Positions 34,223 to 43,770 are shown, numbered from the stretch's first letter. The stretch: 64,000 nt of DNA from Kocuria massiliensis (GCF_900169715.1 NZ_LT835161.1:434001-498000), one strand, 5' to 3'. Notes: generated from the letters alone by a model not told the origin. Numbers and translations are program-made.

Positions 34223-34603
34223 GTGGATAACTTCGATGCCCTCAGCGATTCAGACCGCGGACCCCACGTCTACGGCCCTGTCGTCGACGATCAAACACGT
34301 TGCGTCCACTATCGAACCTCGAAAGACATCGTCGCCCTTAAGTTTGTGTGCTGCGGCAGGTATTTCCCGTGCTACCGATGTCATGAAGAAGTCTCGGACC
34401 ATCCCGCGCGGCAATGGTCGCTCCATCAACGCGATGAGACCGCAATTCTCTGCGGTGTTTGCAAGTGCGAACTCACCATAGCCACCTACATGGCGAGTTC
34501 CCGATGCCCCAATTGCCGGTCCGAATTCAATGAACGATGCGCGCTGCATTACGACCTGTATTTCGAAGTTGGCGACAACCAGCCATCCACAGCCGGCGAA
34601 TGA
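34223..34603 (+). CDS. CHY zinc-finger protein
   Basis: The 126-residue protein has a CHY-type zinc finger: CVHY near residue 27, FVCCGRYFPCYRCHEE near residue 41, H in SDHPARQWSLH, CGVCKCELT near residue 76 and CPNCRSEFNERC near residue 94. In eukaryotic relatives the domain is linked to ubiquitin ligase function; bacterial members are stand-alone and of unknown role, with HSP33-like guesses. The GTG at 34223 is preferred because TACGAT (-10-like) lies seven bases upstream; an ATG at 34214 overlaps that hexamer. Confidence 0.85.
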   Translation: MDNFDALSDSDRGPHVYGPVVDDQTRCVHYRTSKDIVALKFVCCGRYFPCYRCHEEVSDHPARQWSLHQRDETAILCGVCKCELTIATYMASSRCPNCRSEFNERCALHYDLYFEVGDNQPSTAGE

Positions 34604-34691
34604 GGATCCAATCTAGGGATCCGTCCCCAAGATGTGGAATTACACGATGGCCCGCAGGCGAACTCGGGCGTGATTGAAGCATTCTGCCGAC

Positions 34692-35987
34692 ATGAAATCC
34701 GTCGCGCACACCAATTCCTCACCCTCATCGTTGTCCGGACCGGAGTCTTTCTTGGCCGAGATCTCTCGCCGAGAAGCCCTTCAGACAAGCCCCGGAGAAA
34801 GCGGATGGACCGTCGTCGCTTTCGGGGAACGCCGGAGTTTTCTCCGAGCCGTCGAAGACGCGGCTCAGGCCACGGACCGACCATTTCGCCATATTCCGGC
34901 CGGGCAAGAACCGCGGTGGTGCGGTAGTGATGTCGTGGTGATCGAGGCCGGAGCGGCTTCCTCACTGGCGCGTTTTGTAGAAAGGGCTTCTCGGAAAATG
35001 CCACGTCCCCGACAATGTGTGATCGCGGGAGTTCCTGGCGGCGTGGACCCGTGGTCCGTGATGAAGGACATTCCGGGTGATTGGGGGACCCCTGACGTGG
35101 TCCTGTTGCCACAGGGAAGAACGTGGCTGGCGGACAGGATCTCCGCGGCAACCTCCCACGCGACGTCCTTCGCTCGTATCGGCTTTGTGGGGGCTTGCGG
35201 CGGCGTCGGGACCACCTCCATAGCGATATGGACGGCCCTCAGGATGAAGGACGACGGACTGGCCCCCATCGTGATTGACGCCGCGCCGGGAAGCGTCGCC
35301 CTCGACGCTTGCATGTCGGCCGACCCCGTTAGCGGTGTGAGATGGGGCGAACTTCAGCGTCTTCCTTCCGTGCCGGACGGCGCGCGCATTCTCGCGTCAT
35401 TGCCCAGCCCTCACGGAATACCTGTCCTGGCCGAGGGCCTCGAGACGACATCGCATTCCGAACAGCAGGACTGGAATCGCTACAGGGTAGTGAACAGCTT
35501 GGCTTCGCAAGCGCCGCTGGTGATCGATTGTGGAACCGGTAGCGGTTTGCCTGCATCACGCGACGAGGATCTGGTGATGACAGAATGCTCCTGCCTCGTC
35601 GTCGTCACCCCTTTCACACTGCGTGGCATGGCGAATGCCCAAGTTCTGATTTGTCGGTGGCGGCAGAGAATACCGGTGCTGGTGGTGGCGAGCGGTCCCC
35701 GCTGGTGTGATGTCTCCGGTCGAGAAGCGGCCCAATTTATGGGTGTCGAATCGCTGGCAGCGGTCATCCCGCATCTTTCCTCGGCGGCCGAGGCATATGA
35801 GGCCGGTCAGGTCCTCGAATTGGCTTATCGGCGGCCCTTGAGGCGGCCTATAGCGGACCTTGTGGATGCCATCCGGAGCGCCGTGGCGGAACCACTATCG
35901 TCAGGACGTCGTATGTCTACGGGCGCTCCACGGTTGACGGGCATCGCTGCCCCAGGAGGAAGCCGCTTTTCCAGGGAGTCGTCATGA
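34692..35987 (+). CDS. Ssd/TadZ-like P-loop protein of the tad locus
   Basis: The 431-residue protein resembles the actinobacterial 'septum site-determining protein Ssd' (CpaE/TadZ group). The N-terminal 150 residues form an atypical receiver-like region. The C-terminal part is a MinD/ParA-type ATPase with a deviant Walker motif, FVGACGGVGTTSIAIW near residue 163, a downstream IVIDAAPGS and PLVIDCGTG. In tad systems it positions the secretion complex at the pole; mycobacterial Ssd is linked to septum regulation. The ATG at 34692 is preceded by CATTCT six bases upstream and no ribosome site. Its stop overlaps tadA by four bases (ATGA). Confidence 0.85.
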   Translation: MKSVAHTNSSPSSLSGPESFLAEISRREALQTSPGESGWTVVAFGERRSFLRAVEDAAQATDRPFRHIPAGQEPRWCGSDVVVIEAGAASSLARFVERASRKMPRPRQCVIAGVPGGVDPWSVMKDIPGDWGTPDVVLLPQGRTWLADRISAATSHATSFARIGFVGACGGVGTTSIAIWTALRMKDDGLAPIVIDAAPGSVALDACMSADPVSGVRWGELQRLPSVPDGARILASLPSPHGIPVLAEGLETTSHSEQQDWNRYRVVNSLASQAPLVIDCGTGSGLPASRDEDLVMTECSCLVVVTPFTLRGMANAQVLICRWRQRIPVLVVASGPRWCDVSGREAAQFMGVESLAAVIPHLSSAAEAYEAGQVLELAYRRPLRRPIADLVDAIRSAVAEPLSSGRRMSTGAPRLTGIAAPGGSRFSRESS

Positions 35988-37105
35988 CTCAACACGCCGG
36001 CGCCAAACTCGCGTCCTGGGAGTCGGAGCGGGCCCAATATCAAGGTCTCGGAGTCCTCGAACCCTTATTGTGGGTCCCCGACCTGACTGATATATACGTC
36101 AACGCCCCGGATGAAGTGTGGACCGACGGGCCTCGTGGATTGGAACGGTCCTCCATCCGATTCTCCGCAGATGAAGAGGTCCGTAACCTCGCCGTTAGGA
36201 TTCTCTCGGCCGAGGGGAGACGGCTCGATGCAAGTCACCCTTGCGCGAGTGCCCAAACATCCATGGGCTACCGACTGCACGCGGCCATCCCGCCAGTTAC
36301 GGCGGCGACCACTCATCTGTCCATCCGGATTCAGCCCGAAGAACGTCCTCCGCTCTACCTGCTTGCTGATCAGGGCATGTTCCCGTCCTTCGTCGAGACG
36401 ATCCTGAGGCACATCGTGGCGTCCAAAGCCTCGTTCCTGATCAGCGGTGCCACCGGGAGCGGAAAGACCACGCTTCTCAACGCGATGCTCGAATTGTGTC
36501 CCTTGACAGAACGGCTCTTACTCCTCGAAGACACCTCCGAGCTGGCGCCTCGTCATCCTCACGTGGTGTCGTTGCGCTCGCGTTCTGCGAATGCCGAAGG
36601 TTCGGGAGCCGTCACGTTGACCGATCTGATCCGAGAGGCGCTTCGTATGGGACCGGACCGAATCGTGGTGGGCGAATGCCGAGGGCCAGAAGTGGCCGAC
36701 CTCCTGGTAGCCATGAACACGGGGCATGAAGGTGGCGGAGCCACGATCCACGCCAACTCCATGGAGGCTGTGCCGGCGCGACTCATGGCTCTTGGGGCAT
36801 TGGCCGGCATGAGCCCGGACGCGGTGACGCAGCAGGCGGCTGCCTCGATCCGGGTCGTGATCCATCTAGAGCGGGGTCCGGAGGGGCGCCGCCTCCGACA
36901 GATCGGACTACTCGAGGCCCCGACCGGTGGTTTGATGGTGCGCCCGGCGGTTGACATCGACGTGCTCGGCCACATCACCACGACGCGATGGTGGAGTCAG
37001 CTCAGTAAGATCTTTGGCCTGCCCGAAAAATCGAACGCCCAAGGGAAAGGACCGTCCGTCGTCGTTCCCGACCCTCCGCAAGACCGAGTGGTGGTTCAGC
37101 CATGA
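35984..37105 (+). CDS. tadA: TadA/CpaF-type secretion ATPase
   Basis: This is the cytosolic hexameric motor that powers Flp/Tad pilus assembly. The 373-residue protein has LLWVPDLTDIYVNAPDEVW near residue 28, Walker A ISGATGSGKTTLLNA near residue 151, the ASP/Walker B region RIVVGECRGPEVADLL near residue 226, and the His box NTGHEGGGATIHAN near residue 246. It matches the actinobacterial 'TadA family conjugal transfer-associated ATPase'. It overlaps both neighbours by four bases, indicating one tightly coupled operon. Confidence 0.94.
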   Translation: MTQHAGAKLASWESERAQYQGLGVLEPLLWVPDLTDIYVNAPDEVWTDGPRGLERSSIRFSADEEVRNLAVRILSAEGRRLDASHPCASAQTSMGYRLHAAIPPVTAATTHLSIRIQPEERPPLYLLADQGMFPSFVETILRHIVASKASFLISGATGSGKTTLLNAMLELCPLTERLLLLEDTSELAPRHPHVVSLRSRSANAEGSGAVTLTDLIREALRMGPDRIVVGECRGPEVADLLVAMNTGHEGGGATIHANSMEAVPARLMALGALAGMSPDAVTQQAAASIRVVIHLERGPEGRRLRQIGLLEAPTGGLMVRPAVDIDVLGHITTTRWWSQLSKIFGLPEKSNAQGKGPSVVVPDPPQDRVVVQP

Positions 37106-37926
37106 TCCTTTGGGTCATTCTGCTGGGAGCAGGTGTGCTGTGCTGGGCATCGTGGACTGGAAACCTGAGCTCTTACACGAGAAACCTCATGCGGGGCGAG
37201 GACTCGAGGTGCACGTCAGTATTTTTATCGCCGATGCATGGCTGGGTGGGGCGGCGTTTACGGACAGATGCCGGGGCGTGGCCCGAAATGATTCGCCGAC
37301 TCAGCGCCCTCTTGCAGTCGGGAGAAACTCCCCACGGTGTGTGGTGCGTTCTGAATCGCGCGACCGAAGCAGAACGAGCGAACGGTTCGCGAAGTGCGTC
37401 ACGAGATACCGAGGAGATCGCACGATTCGTGGGGCACATGAGCCGGGCTACCGGGGCAGGTCTAGACCCACGCACGGCATTGAGCACCTTCGAAGCGAGA
37501 TACCACAGGTCGAAGGACATGGTTGCAGCGCTATCCGTCACCATGTCCCTAGCTCAGCGGACGGGAGCGCGGCTCGGGGATGTACTCGCCCGCATGGCCG
37601 AAAGCCTGGAAGATGACATCAATGCCGCGGATGCTCGAGCCTCTGCTATCTCCGGCCCGCGAGCCACCTCCAGGATCTTGGCGTCACTGCCGATCGTCGG
37701 TTTAGGGCTAGGCGCCGTATTCGGTGCCGATCCCTGGACGGTACTGTTTGGCACCGGTTGGGGACGAGTGTGTTTCCTCTGTGGGGGAGCGTTGACCGTG
37801 CTGGGCATCATGTGGAGCCGCCGCATGGTTCTTGTCGCCACCGGAGCCTCGCAAACCGGTCCGCGGCATGCTTTGTGGATGCTCCGCGCTCCAGCTACAA
37901 CACGGAGCGCGGTGAATTGGCCATGA
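37102..37926 (+). CDS. tadB: TadB-type membrane platform protein (GspF domain)
   Basis: The 274-residue protein has an N-terminal transmembrane helix (MILWVILLGAGVLCWASWTG), a cytosolic part with LSALLQSGETPHGV near residue 70 and MSLAQRTGARLGDVLARMAE near residue 146, and two C-terminal helices (ASLPIVGLGLGAVFGADPW and FLCGGALTVLGIMW). This is the GspF fold of the Tad inner-membrane platform, which works with TadC. Four-base overlaps on each side couple it to tadA and tadC. Confidence 0.85.
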   Translation: MILWVILLGAGVLCWASWTGNLSSYTRNLMRGEDSRCTSVFLSPMHGWVGRRLRTDAGAWPEMIRRLSALLQSGETPHGVWCVLNRATEAERANGSRSASRDTEEIARFVGHMSRATGAGLDPRTALSTFEARYHRSKDMVAALSVTMSLAQRTGARLGDVLARMAESLEDDINAADARASAISGPRATSRILASLPIVGLGLGAVFGADPWTVLFGTGWGRVCFLCGGALTVLGIMWSRRMVLVATGASQTGPRHALWMLRAPATTRSAVNWP

Positions 37927-38516
37927 TCTGGGCCATGTGGTTGGTCGGTCTCATTGTGGTGACCTTAACGGTGAAACGTCCCATGGGCGAAGTTCGGACG
38001 GTCAAGGAGGATGCGTCACCCGAGCTGTCGACGAGGTTGCGACTAGAGCTAGTCGCTGCGGCTTTAGACGCAGGATTGCCGCTACGACAAGCCGTGGTGG
38101 AAGTCATTCGCGCTGAAGGTAACTCCACACTCGAGCCGGTGGCCTCGAGGCTTGACCTAGGTCTTGCCTGGGATCACGCATGGGCCAACGTTCGTCAACA
38201 CACGGGAGACCCCCGAAAAGGGAGCCGTTTAGGGGTGAGCGGCGTTGCTGGGCGGTGGAGCATCGATGGACACACCGACCGCCTTGCAGCCTTTCAACAA
38301 GCCCTGGATTTCTCGGCACAAACCGATAGTCCCGCTTCAGGGCTTCTCAGAGCGCGAGTCGAGCACCTCAGACGACGGGAAGTCTACGAAGCGGAGCGAC
38401 TCGCAACGCTTTTGGGCGTAAGGCTGGTCCTTCCTTTGGGCCTATGTTCCCTACCCGCGTTGGTGTGCTGGGGCGTGCTACCAGTTCTGCTCGGTCTCAT
38501 CCCCGGTATCCGATAA
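37923..38516 (+). CDS. tadC: TadC-type membrane platform protein (GspF domain)
   Basis: The 197-residue protein starts MIWAMWLVGLIVVTLTVKRP, a membrane helix, followed by a cytosolic GspF-like half (ELVAAALDAGLPLRQAVVEV near residue 38, FSAQTDSPASGLLRARVEHL near residue 131) and a C-terminal helix pair (LPLGLCSLPALVCWGVLPVL). It is the shorter partner of TadB in the pilus base. The ATG lies within the tadB stop (ATGA). A 61-base gap before the pilin gene is the largest in the locus. Confidence 0.84.
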   Translation: MIWAMWLVGLIVVTLTVKRPMGEVRTVKEDASPELSTRLRLELVAAALDAGLPLRQAVVEVIRAEGNSTLEPVASRLDLGLAWDHAWANVRQHTGDPRKGSRLGVSGVAGRWSIDGHTDRLAAFQQALDFSAQTDSPASGLLRARVEHLRRREVYEAERLATLLGVRLVLPLGLCSLPALVCWGVLPVLLGLIPGIR

Positions 38517-38577
38517 TTTGTCCTCAAAATTCTCACCTATTCGACCTCAAAGTCGAACCTCGTCAGAAAGGAAAATC

Positions 38578-38850
38578 ATGATTCAAAGAAACGACCCGTC
38601 ATTCATTGACCGTGGAAAAGACGGTGCAAGTACTAAAGCCTCAACGAATACAGGCCTAGAGGAAAGCAACGGTACAACCCACGGGGAGATCTCGCCGGAT
38701 CACCCGGAATTGGGTGCGTCGACGGCCGAATACGGCGTCGTGATGCTCGCCGCCGTTGGCTTCGCAGGCCTCTTGGTCGCGATCTTGAAAAGCGGAGAGG
38801 TCAAAGAGCTCCTCATGGGCATTATTCGAACCGCATTGTCAACGGGATGA
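38578..38850 (+). CDS. DUF4244 / Flp-like pilin subunit
   Basis: The 90-residue protein has a polar 45-residue leader, then a Flp-type processing site (GASTAEYGVVML, with Glu five residues after the cleavage Gly) and a hydrophobic helix, AAVGFAGLLVAILK. After cleavage the mature pilin would be about 44 residues. The leader is long compared with classical Flp pilins. AAAGGAAA lies upstream of the ATG. tadE follows, overlapping the stop codon. The prepilin peptidase is not in this window. Confidence 0.85.
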   Translation: MIQRNDPSFIDRGKDGASTKASTNTGLEESNGTTHGEISPDHPELGASTAEYGVVMLAAVGFAGLLVAILKSGEVKELLMGIIRTALSTG

Positions 38851-39296
38851 ATTGTCAGAGGCGGCCGGAAGTGATGGGACCTCACGAAGTGGCCGAATCC
38901 AGAACTATGACGGGCGATAGTTCGCTTCAAGACAATAGGCCAACCGGTGAGGCAGATCGGGGGTCCGTCACCGCAGAGTTTGCCGTCCTGCTACCGAGTG
39001 TGGTTGCCCTCATTGCACTCGTGCTTTCCGTGGGTGTTTACGGGGCGCGGACCGTGACTGCCCAGGAGGCGGCACGGACTGCGGCTCGCTCGGTGGCTCG
39101 TGGTGACAGCTGGGAGACAGCCACAAGTGCGGCGCGAAAAATCGTCGGGCGGGAAGCCGAAGTCGGTATTTCCAAGAGCGCTGCCGGGGCAGAAATCTCC
39201 GTGGTGGCTCCGGCTCCGGGCGTTCTTGGAACGTGGGGTGGGCTGGAGGTCTCCGCTCGCGCTCATGCGCTTTTACCGGAGGAGGCAGGCGGATGA
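38847..39296 (+). CDS. tadE: TadE family pseudopilin
   Basis: The 149-residue protein has a leader with the pseudopilin motif RGSVTAEFAVLLPSVVALIA near residue 38, where the Glu after the Gly-Ser cleavage region is the TadE hallmark, and one membrane helix. The remainder is a small exported domain. TadE pseudopilins aid pilus assembly. It overlaps the pilin gene by four bases and the next gene by four (ATGA). Confidence 0.86.
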   Translation: MNCQRRPEVMGPHEVAESRTMTGDSSLQDNRPTGEADRGSVTAEFAVLLPSVVALIALVLSVGVYGARTVTAQEAARTAARSVARGDSWETATSAARKIVGREAEVGISKSAAGAEISVVAPAPGVLGTWGGLEVSARAHALLPEEAGG

Positions 39297-39739
39297 TGCA
39301 GTCACAGCGCGCACAGAGCGGATCATCTCGACGAAACGATCCGCCAGATCGTGGTTCCGGGACGGTCTTGGCCGTGGCCGTGGTGGCGTTGATCATCGGT
39401 TTGGCGGTAGGAGTGGCCGTCGTCGGACAGGTGGCGGCCGCCCATCACCGTGCGCGCACCGCGGCGGATCTAGCGGCGTTGGCTGCGGCCGATGCAGCAC
39501 GAGGGCTCCTTTCCGGAGCTCCGTGCGACGTGGGGAGAAAGGTGGTGGAGGAGAATGGTGCCCGACTAGTGCAATGTTGCTCGCCTCAAGGGCGAGCGGA
39601 TGTGATCGACGTTCGGACGCATGTAGATCTACCCAGCTGGTTGCGACGGCTCGGACCCGTGGCCGGCGTGGCGCGAGCCGGCCCGCCAGCTGGGGACGAC
39701 GGACCAGCCCACAGTGCCGATCTCGCATTGTGCGCTTGA
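39293..39739 (+). CDS. TadG/TadE-like protein of the helicase/secretion neighbourhood
   Basis: The 148-residue protein has DRGSGTVLAVAVVALIIGLA near residue 19, a pseudopilin-like membrane helix, followed by HHRARTAADLAALAAADAAR, the 'AADLAALAAA' signature of Rv3654c-like TadE/TadG proteins. The exported part has three cysteines. The family name in databases is 'helicase/secretion neighborhood TadE-like'. It ends convergently, nine bases from the helicase gene. Confidence 0.84.
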   Translation: MMQSQRAQSGSSRRNDPPDRGSGTVLAVAVVALIIGLAVGVAVVGQVAAAHHRARTAADLAALAAADAARGLLSGAPCDVGRKVVEENGARLVQCCSPQGRADVIDVRTHVDLPSWLRRLGPVAGVARAGPPAGDDGPAHSADLALCA

Positions 39740-39748
39740 GTTGTCGGG

Positions 39749-42244
39749 TTAGGACCGATCCTCGTCTGCGGTCTTGAGTAAGCCTTGGAGGAGGGATATC
39801 GCGCCTGACTTGCTCAGAGGGTTGTTCTTATTGCCGCACTTCGGGGACTGGACACAAGAGGGGCATCCCGTCTCACACTCGCAGGACTGAATGGCGTCAA
39901 GGGTCGCTTGAAGCCAGGTTCCTGCGACCTCGAATCCGTGTTCGGCGAATCCGGCCCCACCGGGGAAGCCGTCGTAGACGAAGATGGTGGGCATCTCGGT
40001 GTCGACGTGAAGGGCCGTCGAGAGCCCGCCAATGTCCCACCGGTCGCATGTCGCTACGAGCGGCAGCAGTCCGATGGAAGCGTGCTCGGCTGCGTGAAGG
40101 GAACCGGGAATCTCGGGTTCCGTCACGCCGGAACTCGAGAGCACCGTCGTGGGAATCGTCCACCACACGGCACGGGTGATGAGTTCCTGGGATTCGAGGT
40201 CTAGAGGCTCCTCATCGATCAAGTCGTTGGTTGCCACGGCCTTGCGTTGGAAGGACACCACTTGCGTCCTCACCCTGACCAGCCCCCGGTGAAGCGTCAC
40301 GGGACCCCAATCTCGGGTGTCCTCGACCTCGAGGATGCTCACTTCGGTGATGTCTCGAGCCTGAGTGTAGAAATTGGGATGTGCTCGGCTTACGAGAACC
40401 GTTCGATCCTGTTCATTGAGGTCTTCGACGTGCCACGTTTTGCCTTGATGAACGTAGATGGCACCGGGATGCGCTTGGTAATGAGATTGCCCGGATTCCA
40501 TCGTGCCGATGATGCCGCCCGTCTCAGCTTCGATGATGTGCAGACGGTGGCCGCCGTCGCCGCGAATATCCACCATCTCCGCCGCTTGCTCCGGGTGCGT
40601 CCAAAACCAACCCGTGGGACGCCTCCTCAAATGGCCGGCCTGGACCAGTGACTCCAAAACCGTTTCAGCCGTCCGCCCAAAGAGGCTCAGCTCTTCGGGA
40701 CGTAAGGGCTTCTCGGCCGCTGCGGAACATAGATGCGGAGCCAAGACATAAGGATTATGAGGATCGAAGACGGTCGCCTCGACGGTGACGTCGAAAATGT
40801 CCCGTGAATGATGAACCAGATAGGTGTCCAAGGGATCGTCGCTGGCCACAAAGACAGCGAGAGATTCCTGTCCCGCACGTCCTGCTCGTCCGATCTGTTG
40901 AAAGAAGGATGCGCGTGTCCCGGGCCAACCGGCGATGATCACGGCGTCGAGACCGGCGACGTCGATCCCCAGTTCGAGCGCAGGCGTTGATGCGACACCG
41001 AGCATTTCACCCGATCGGACTTGCCGTTCGAGTTCGCGTCGCTCCTCGGGGAGGTACCCGGACCGGTATGCGCACACGCGGTGGGCCACAGAGGGGTCGA
41101 TATCCTGCAAGTAATCCTGTGCGATCCGGGCCAAGGTTTCGGCGCCTCGACGGGACTTGATGAAGGCAATGGTCCTAATGCGTTCGGCCACGAGATCTGT
41201 CAGCATTTCGGCAGACTCCGCTAATGCAGATCGACGACGTGGGGCGCCGTTTTCACCGTGCCCCGCGCCCGCGCCGTTGAACCCCGAGCCGGGAATGGGG
41301 GTTCCTTCCCGGGAAGGCACTTGGGCGGCCAGTCCATCCTGGGCGGCCGCATCTTCTAAGAGTGGCTCCCATAAGAGCACCGTGACGGCTCCGTGGGGTG
41401 AATCGTCGCGCTCGAATGCCTGGACCCTCGTCTGGTCCACCCCCAAGAGCCTGGAAAAGGATTCGGCGGGGGCCGCTGACGTCGCGGAAGCGCCAATGAA
41501 GGTAGGGGCCGCACCATGCAATGCGCAGATGCGGCGCAGGCGCCGAAGAACCATCGACACGTGGGCACCGAACACGCCTCGATAGCCGTGTGCTTCGTCC
41601 ACGATCACGTAGCGCAATCGTCGCAAGAAGCGGCCCCACCGTTCGTGATGAGGAAGAACGCCGGCGTGGAGCATGTCCGGGTTACATAAGACGAAATTCG
41701 AGTGGTCTCGAATCCAAGAACGTTCGCCAAATTCGGTATCGCCGTCGTAGGTATCGGCCCGGAGTTCTGGGATTCCCAAGGCCTTCAACGCGGCCAATTG
41801 GTCACCGGCCAATGCCTTGGTGGGGGAGAGATAGAGTGCCGTAGCTTCCTGAGAGCGAAGTCCCTCTCCGGGATCGTGGCTTCCTCGGACGATCGCGTCC
41901 AAGGCCGGCAACTGATACGCCAAAGACTTTCCTGATGCCGTGCCCGTAGAGATGATGACGTGGTCGCCGACCTCCGTGGACACGGAGTGGCCCAAAGCCC
42001 GACGGTCGAAAGCGTAGCGGGTGGAGGCCTCGCTCGCGGAGTGTGCCGCCGTGGCCGCGTCCGCTTGATGGCGGTACGGTTCCGGAACCCCCAGTGACAC
42101 GAAGGCGTTCACCACCGAGGGATGCAACCACTGCGGCCACTCATGGGTGACGGCTTCGCGTTCCGGCAGGAGCTGGGTGTGCACGATCTCGGGCGGGTCA
42201 TCGCCCCGATTCAGGGCGTGGAGTAGGTGAGCTGGCTGAGGCAC
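39749..42244 (-). CDS. DEAD/DEAH-box helicase with C-terminal MZB (DUF1998) domain, MrfA-like
   Basis: The 831-residue protein has Walker A (STGTASGKSLAYQLP near residue 108), DEAH in IVDEAHGYRG near residue 215, a helicase C-terminal domain with the GRAGRAGQESLAVF motif VI, and a Cys4 cluster near the end (CECETGCPSCVQSPKCGN), the MZB metal site of MrfA/YprA and Hrq1. MrfA in Bacillus repairs mitomycin crosslinks. Actinobacteria place it beside the tad genes. The GTG at 42244 is preferred (CACAAT six bases upstream); an earlier start would overlap the divergent FMN gene promoter. Confidence 0.93.
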   Translation of the reverse strand: MPQPAHLLHALNRGDDPPEIVHTQLLPEREAVTHEWPQWLHPSVVNAFVSLGVPEPYRHQADAATAAHSASEASTRYAFDRRALGHSVSTEVGDHVIISTGTASGKSLAYQLPALDAIVRGSHDPGEGLRSQEATALYLSPTKALAGDQLAALKALGIPELRADTYDGDTEFGERSWIRDHSNFVLCNPDMLHAGVLPHHERWGRFLRRLRYVIVDEAHGYRGVFGAHVSMVLRRLRRICALHGAAPTFIGASATSAAPAESFSRLLGVDQTRVQAFERDDSPHGAVTVLLWEPLLEDAAAQDGLAAQVPSREGTPIPGSGFNGAGAGHGENGAPRRRSALAESAEMLTDLVAERIRTIAFIKSRRGAETLARIAQDYLQDIDPSVAHRVCAYRSGYLPEERRELERQVRSGEMLGVASTPALELGIDVAGLDAVIIAGWPGTRASFFQQIGRAGRAGQESLAVFVASDDPLDTYLVHHSRDIFDVTVEATVFDPHNPYVLAPHLCSAAAEKPLRPEELSLFGRTAETVLESLVQAGHLRRRPTGWFWTHPEQAAEMVDIRGDGGHRLHIIEAETGGIIGTMESGQSHYQAHPGAIYVHQGKTWHVEDLNEQDRTVLVSRAHPNFYTQARDITEVSILEVEDTRDWGPVTLHRGLVRVRTQVVSFQRKAVATNDLIDEEPLDLESQELITRAVWWTIPTTVLSSSGVTEPEIPGSLHAAEHASIGLLPLVATCDRWDIGGLSTALHVDTEMPTIFVYDGFPGGAGFAEHGFEVAGTWLQATLDAIQSCECETGCPSCVQSPKCGNKNNPLSKSGAISLLQGLLKTADEDRS

Positions 42245-42318
42245 GAACCCATTGTGACACCCCAGCGCTGTCACCGCCGAGGGGCGGATGAATCCGTGAA
42301 ACGTGACACAATAGGGCC

Positions 42319-42762
42319 ATGAACCATCCCATGAATATTTCCGAAAATTCGGGTGCAGAGGACGCCGGACCTCGGGTTCTCCCACTGAACGACGACGAGT
42401 GTTGGGAATTCCTGAACCACGCTCGATTTGCCCGCCTCGCGACGGCGGATGACCACGACATTGACATCACGCCGTTGAATATCGCGGTTTCGGACCGGCG
42501 GATTTACTTCAAGACCGCCGCTGGGCACAAGTTGACCTCGATGCTGCTGAACCCCTCCGTAGCCGTGGAAACTGACCGGGTGGAAGGGGGAATCGCGCAG
42601 AGCGTCGTCGTCCGAGGCACGGCCAAACTCCTGACCGATTCTTCCGAGATTGCTCGAATAGAGGACTTGGGAATCACCCCGTGGTTGCACACCGAAAAGC
42701 TCGAATACGTAGAAATCACGCCCACGCGAATTACCGGGCGACGTTTTCGACTGGGGGAATAA
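42319..42762 (+). CDS. Pyridoxamine 5'-phosphate oxidase-family FMN/F420-binding protein
   Basis: The 147-residue protein has the split-barrel layout: ECWEFLNHARFARLATADDH near residue 30, DITPLNIAVSDRRIYFKTAAGHK near residue 50 and VAVETDRVEGGIAQSVVVRG near residue 78. It belongs to the family with flavin or F420 cofactors and small-molecule reductase roles. The ATG has CACAAT six bases upstream and no good ribosome site. It is followed by trhO on the same strand after 63 bases. Confidence 0.85.
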   Translation: MNHPMNISENSGAEDAGPRVLPLNDDECWEFLNHARFARLATADDHDIDITPLNIAVSDRRIYFKTAAGHKLTSMLLNPSVAVETDRVEGGIAQSVVVRGTAKLLTDSSEIARIEDLGITPWLHTEKLEYVEITPTRITGRRFRLGE

Positions 42763-42825
42763 TCGAGAGCCAGAATGAGGCAGCGGTCATGCCGGAAATC
42801 GGCGGCGTCGCCTAAAATATCCACC

Positions 42826-43728
42826 GTGTCACTCTCCCGAATCGCCCTGTATTACCATTTCACGCCCATCGCCGACCCCGAGTCCGTGGTGCTCTGGCAG
42901 CGTTCCCTCTGTGAAAAGCTCGGATTGCGTGGACGCATCCTCGTCTCGAAACACGGCATCAACGGAACCGTCGGAGGCGAAATCAACGCGGTCAAACAGT
43001 ATGTCCGCACCACACGGCAGTACTCGGGATTTCGGGGGCTAGAGGTCAAATGGTCCGACGGCGGGGCTGAGGACTTCCCGCGGCTCTCGGTCAAAGCCAG
43101 GGACGAAATTGTGGCTTTCGGCGCTGCCGATGAACTCACGGTGGATCAGGACGGCGTCGTCGGTGGCGGTATTCACTTGAGCCCGCAGGAAGTCAACGAA
43201 CTGGTAGAGCGCGAAGGAGATGACGTCGTCTTCTTCGACGGACGCAATGCCTTCGAGGCTCGCATCGGTCGGTTTAAGGGCGCCGTCGTTCCCGACACCC
43301 GCACCACGCACGACTTCGTGTCGGAGCTCGAATCGGGCAAGTACGACGAGCTCAAGGGCAAGAAAATCATCACCTACTGCACGGGTGGGATTCGGTGCGA
43401 AATCCTCTCGGCGCTCATGAAAAACCGAGGATTTGAGGAGGTCTATCAAATCGACGGTGGCATTGTCCGATACGGCGAAGCCTTCGGCGATGCGGGCCTG
43501 TGGGAAGGTTCCCTCTACGTCTTCGATCAGCGGATGCACATGGAATTTACTCCCGACGCCGTCACGATCGGGGAATGCGAACAATGCCAGGCACCGTCAA
43601 ATCGATTCGTCAATTGTGCCAACCAGGCTTGTCGAGAGTTAATTCTTTTGTGCCCCGATTGCGCCACCGAAAATGCCATGTGCCCCGCAGGATGCGCCAA
43701 AGTTCCGGCCACCGCACCAGCAGCCTAG
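42826..43728 (+). CDS. trhO: tRNA uridine(34) hydroxylase TrhO (UPF0176, rhodanese-like)
   Basis: The 300-residue protein has an N-terminal TrhO domain ([20 protein letters not shown] near residue 33), a rhodanese domain with YCTGGIRCE near residue 182 whose cysteines are catalytic, and a C-terminal zinc-like Cys cluster ([28 protein letters not shown]). TrhO makes 5-hydroxyuridine at the tRNA wobble position using oxygen. The GTG is preceded by TAAAAT seven bases upstream, so the transcript may be leaderless. Confidence 0.92.
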   Translation: MSLSRIALYYHFTPIADPESVVLWQRSLCEKLGLRGRILVSKHGINGTVGGEINAVKQYVRTTRQYSGFRGLEVKWSDGGAEDFPRLSVKARDEIVAFGAADELTVDQDGVVGGGIHLSPQEVNELVEREGDDVVFFDGRNAFEARIGRFKGAVVPDTRTTHDFVSELESGKYDELKGKKIITYCTGGIRCEILSALMKNRGFEEVYQIDGGIVRYGEAFGDAGLWEGSLYVFDQRMHMEFTPDAVTIGECEQCQAPSNRFVNCANQACRELILLCPDCATENAMCPAGCAKVPATAPAA

Positions 43729-43770
43729 GTTTCTCGAACCGACGATTGGTCGCGTCGATAGAATGATCCG

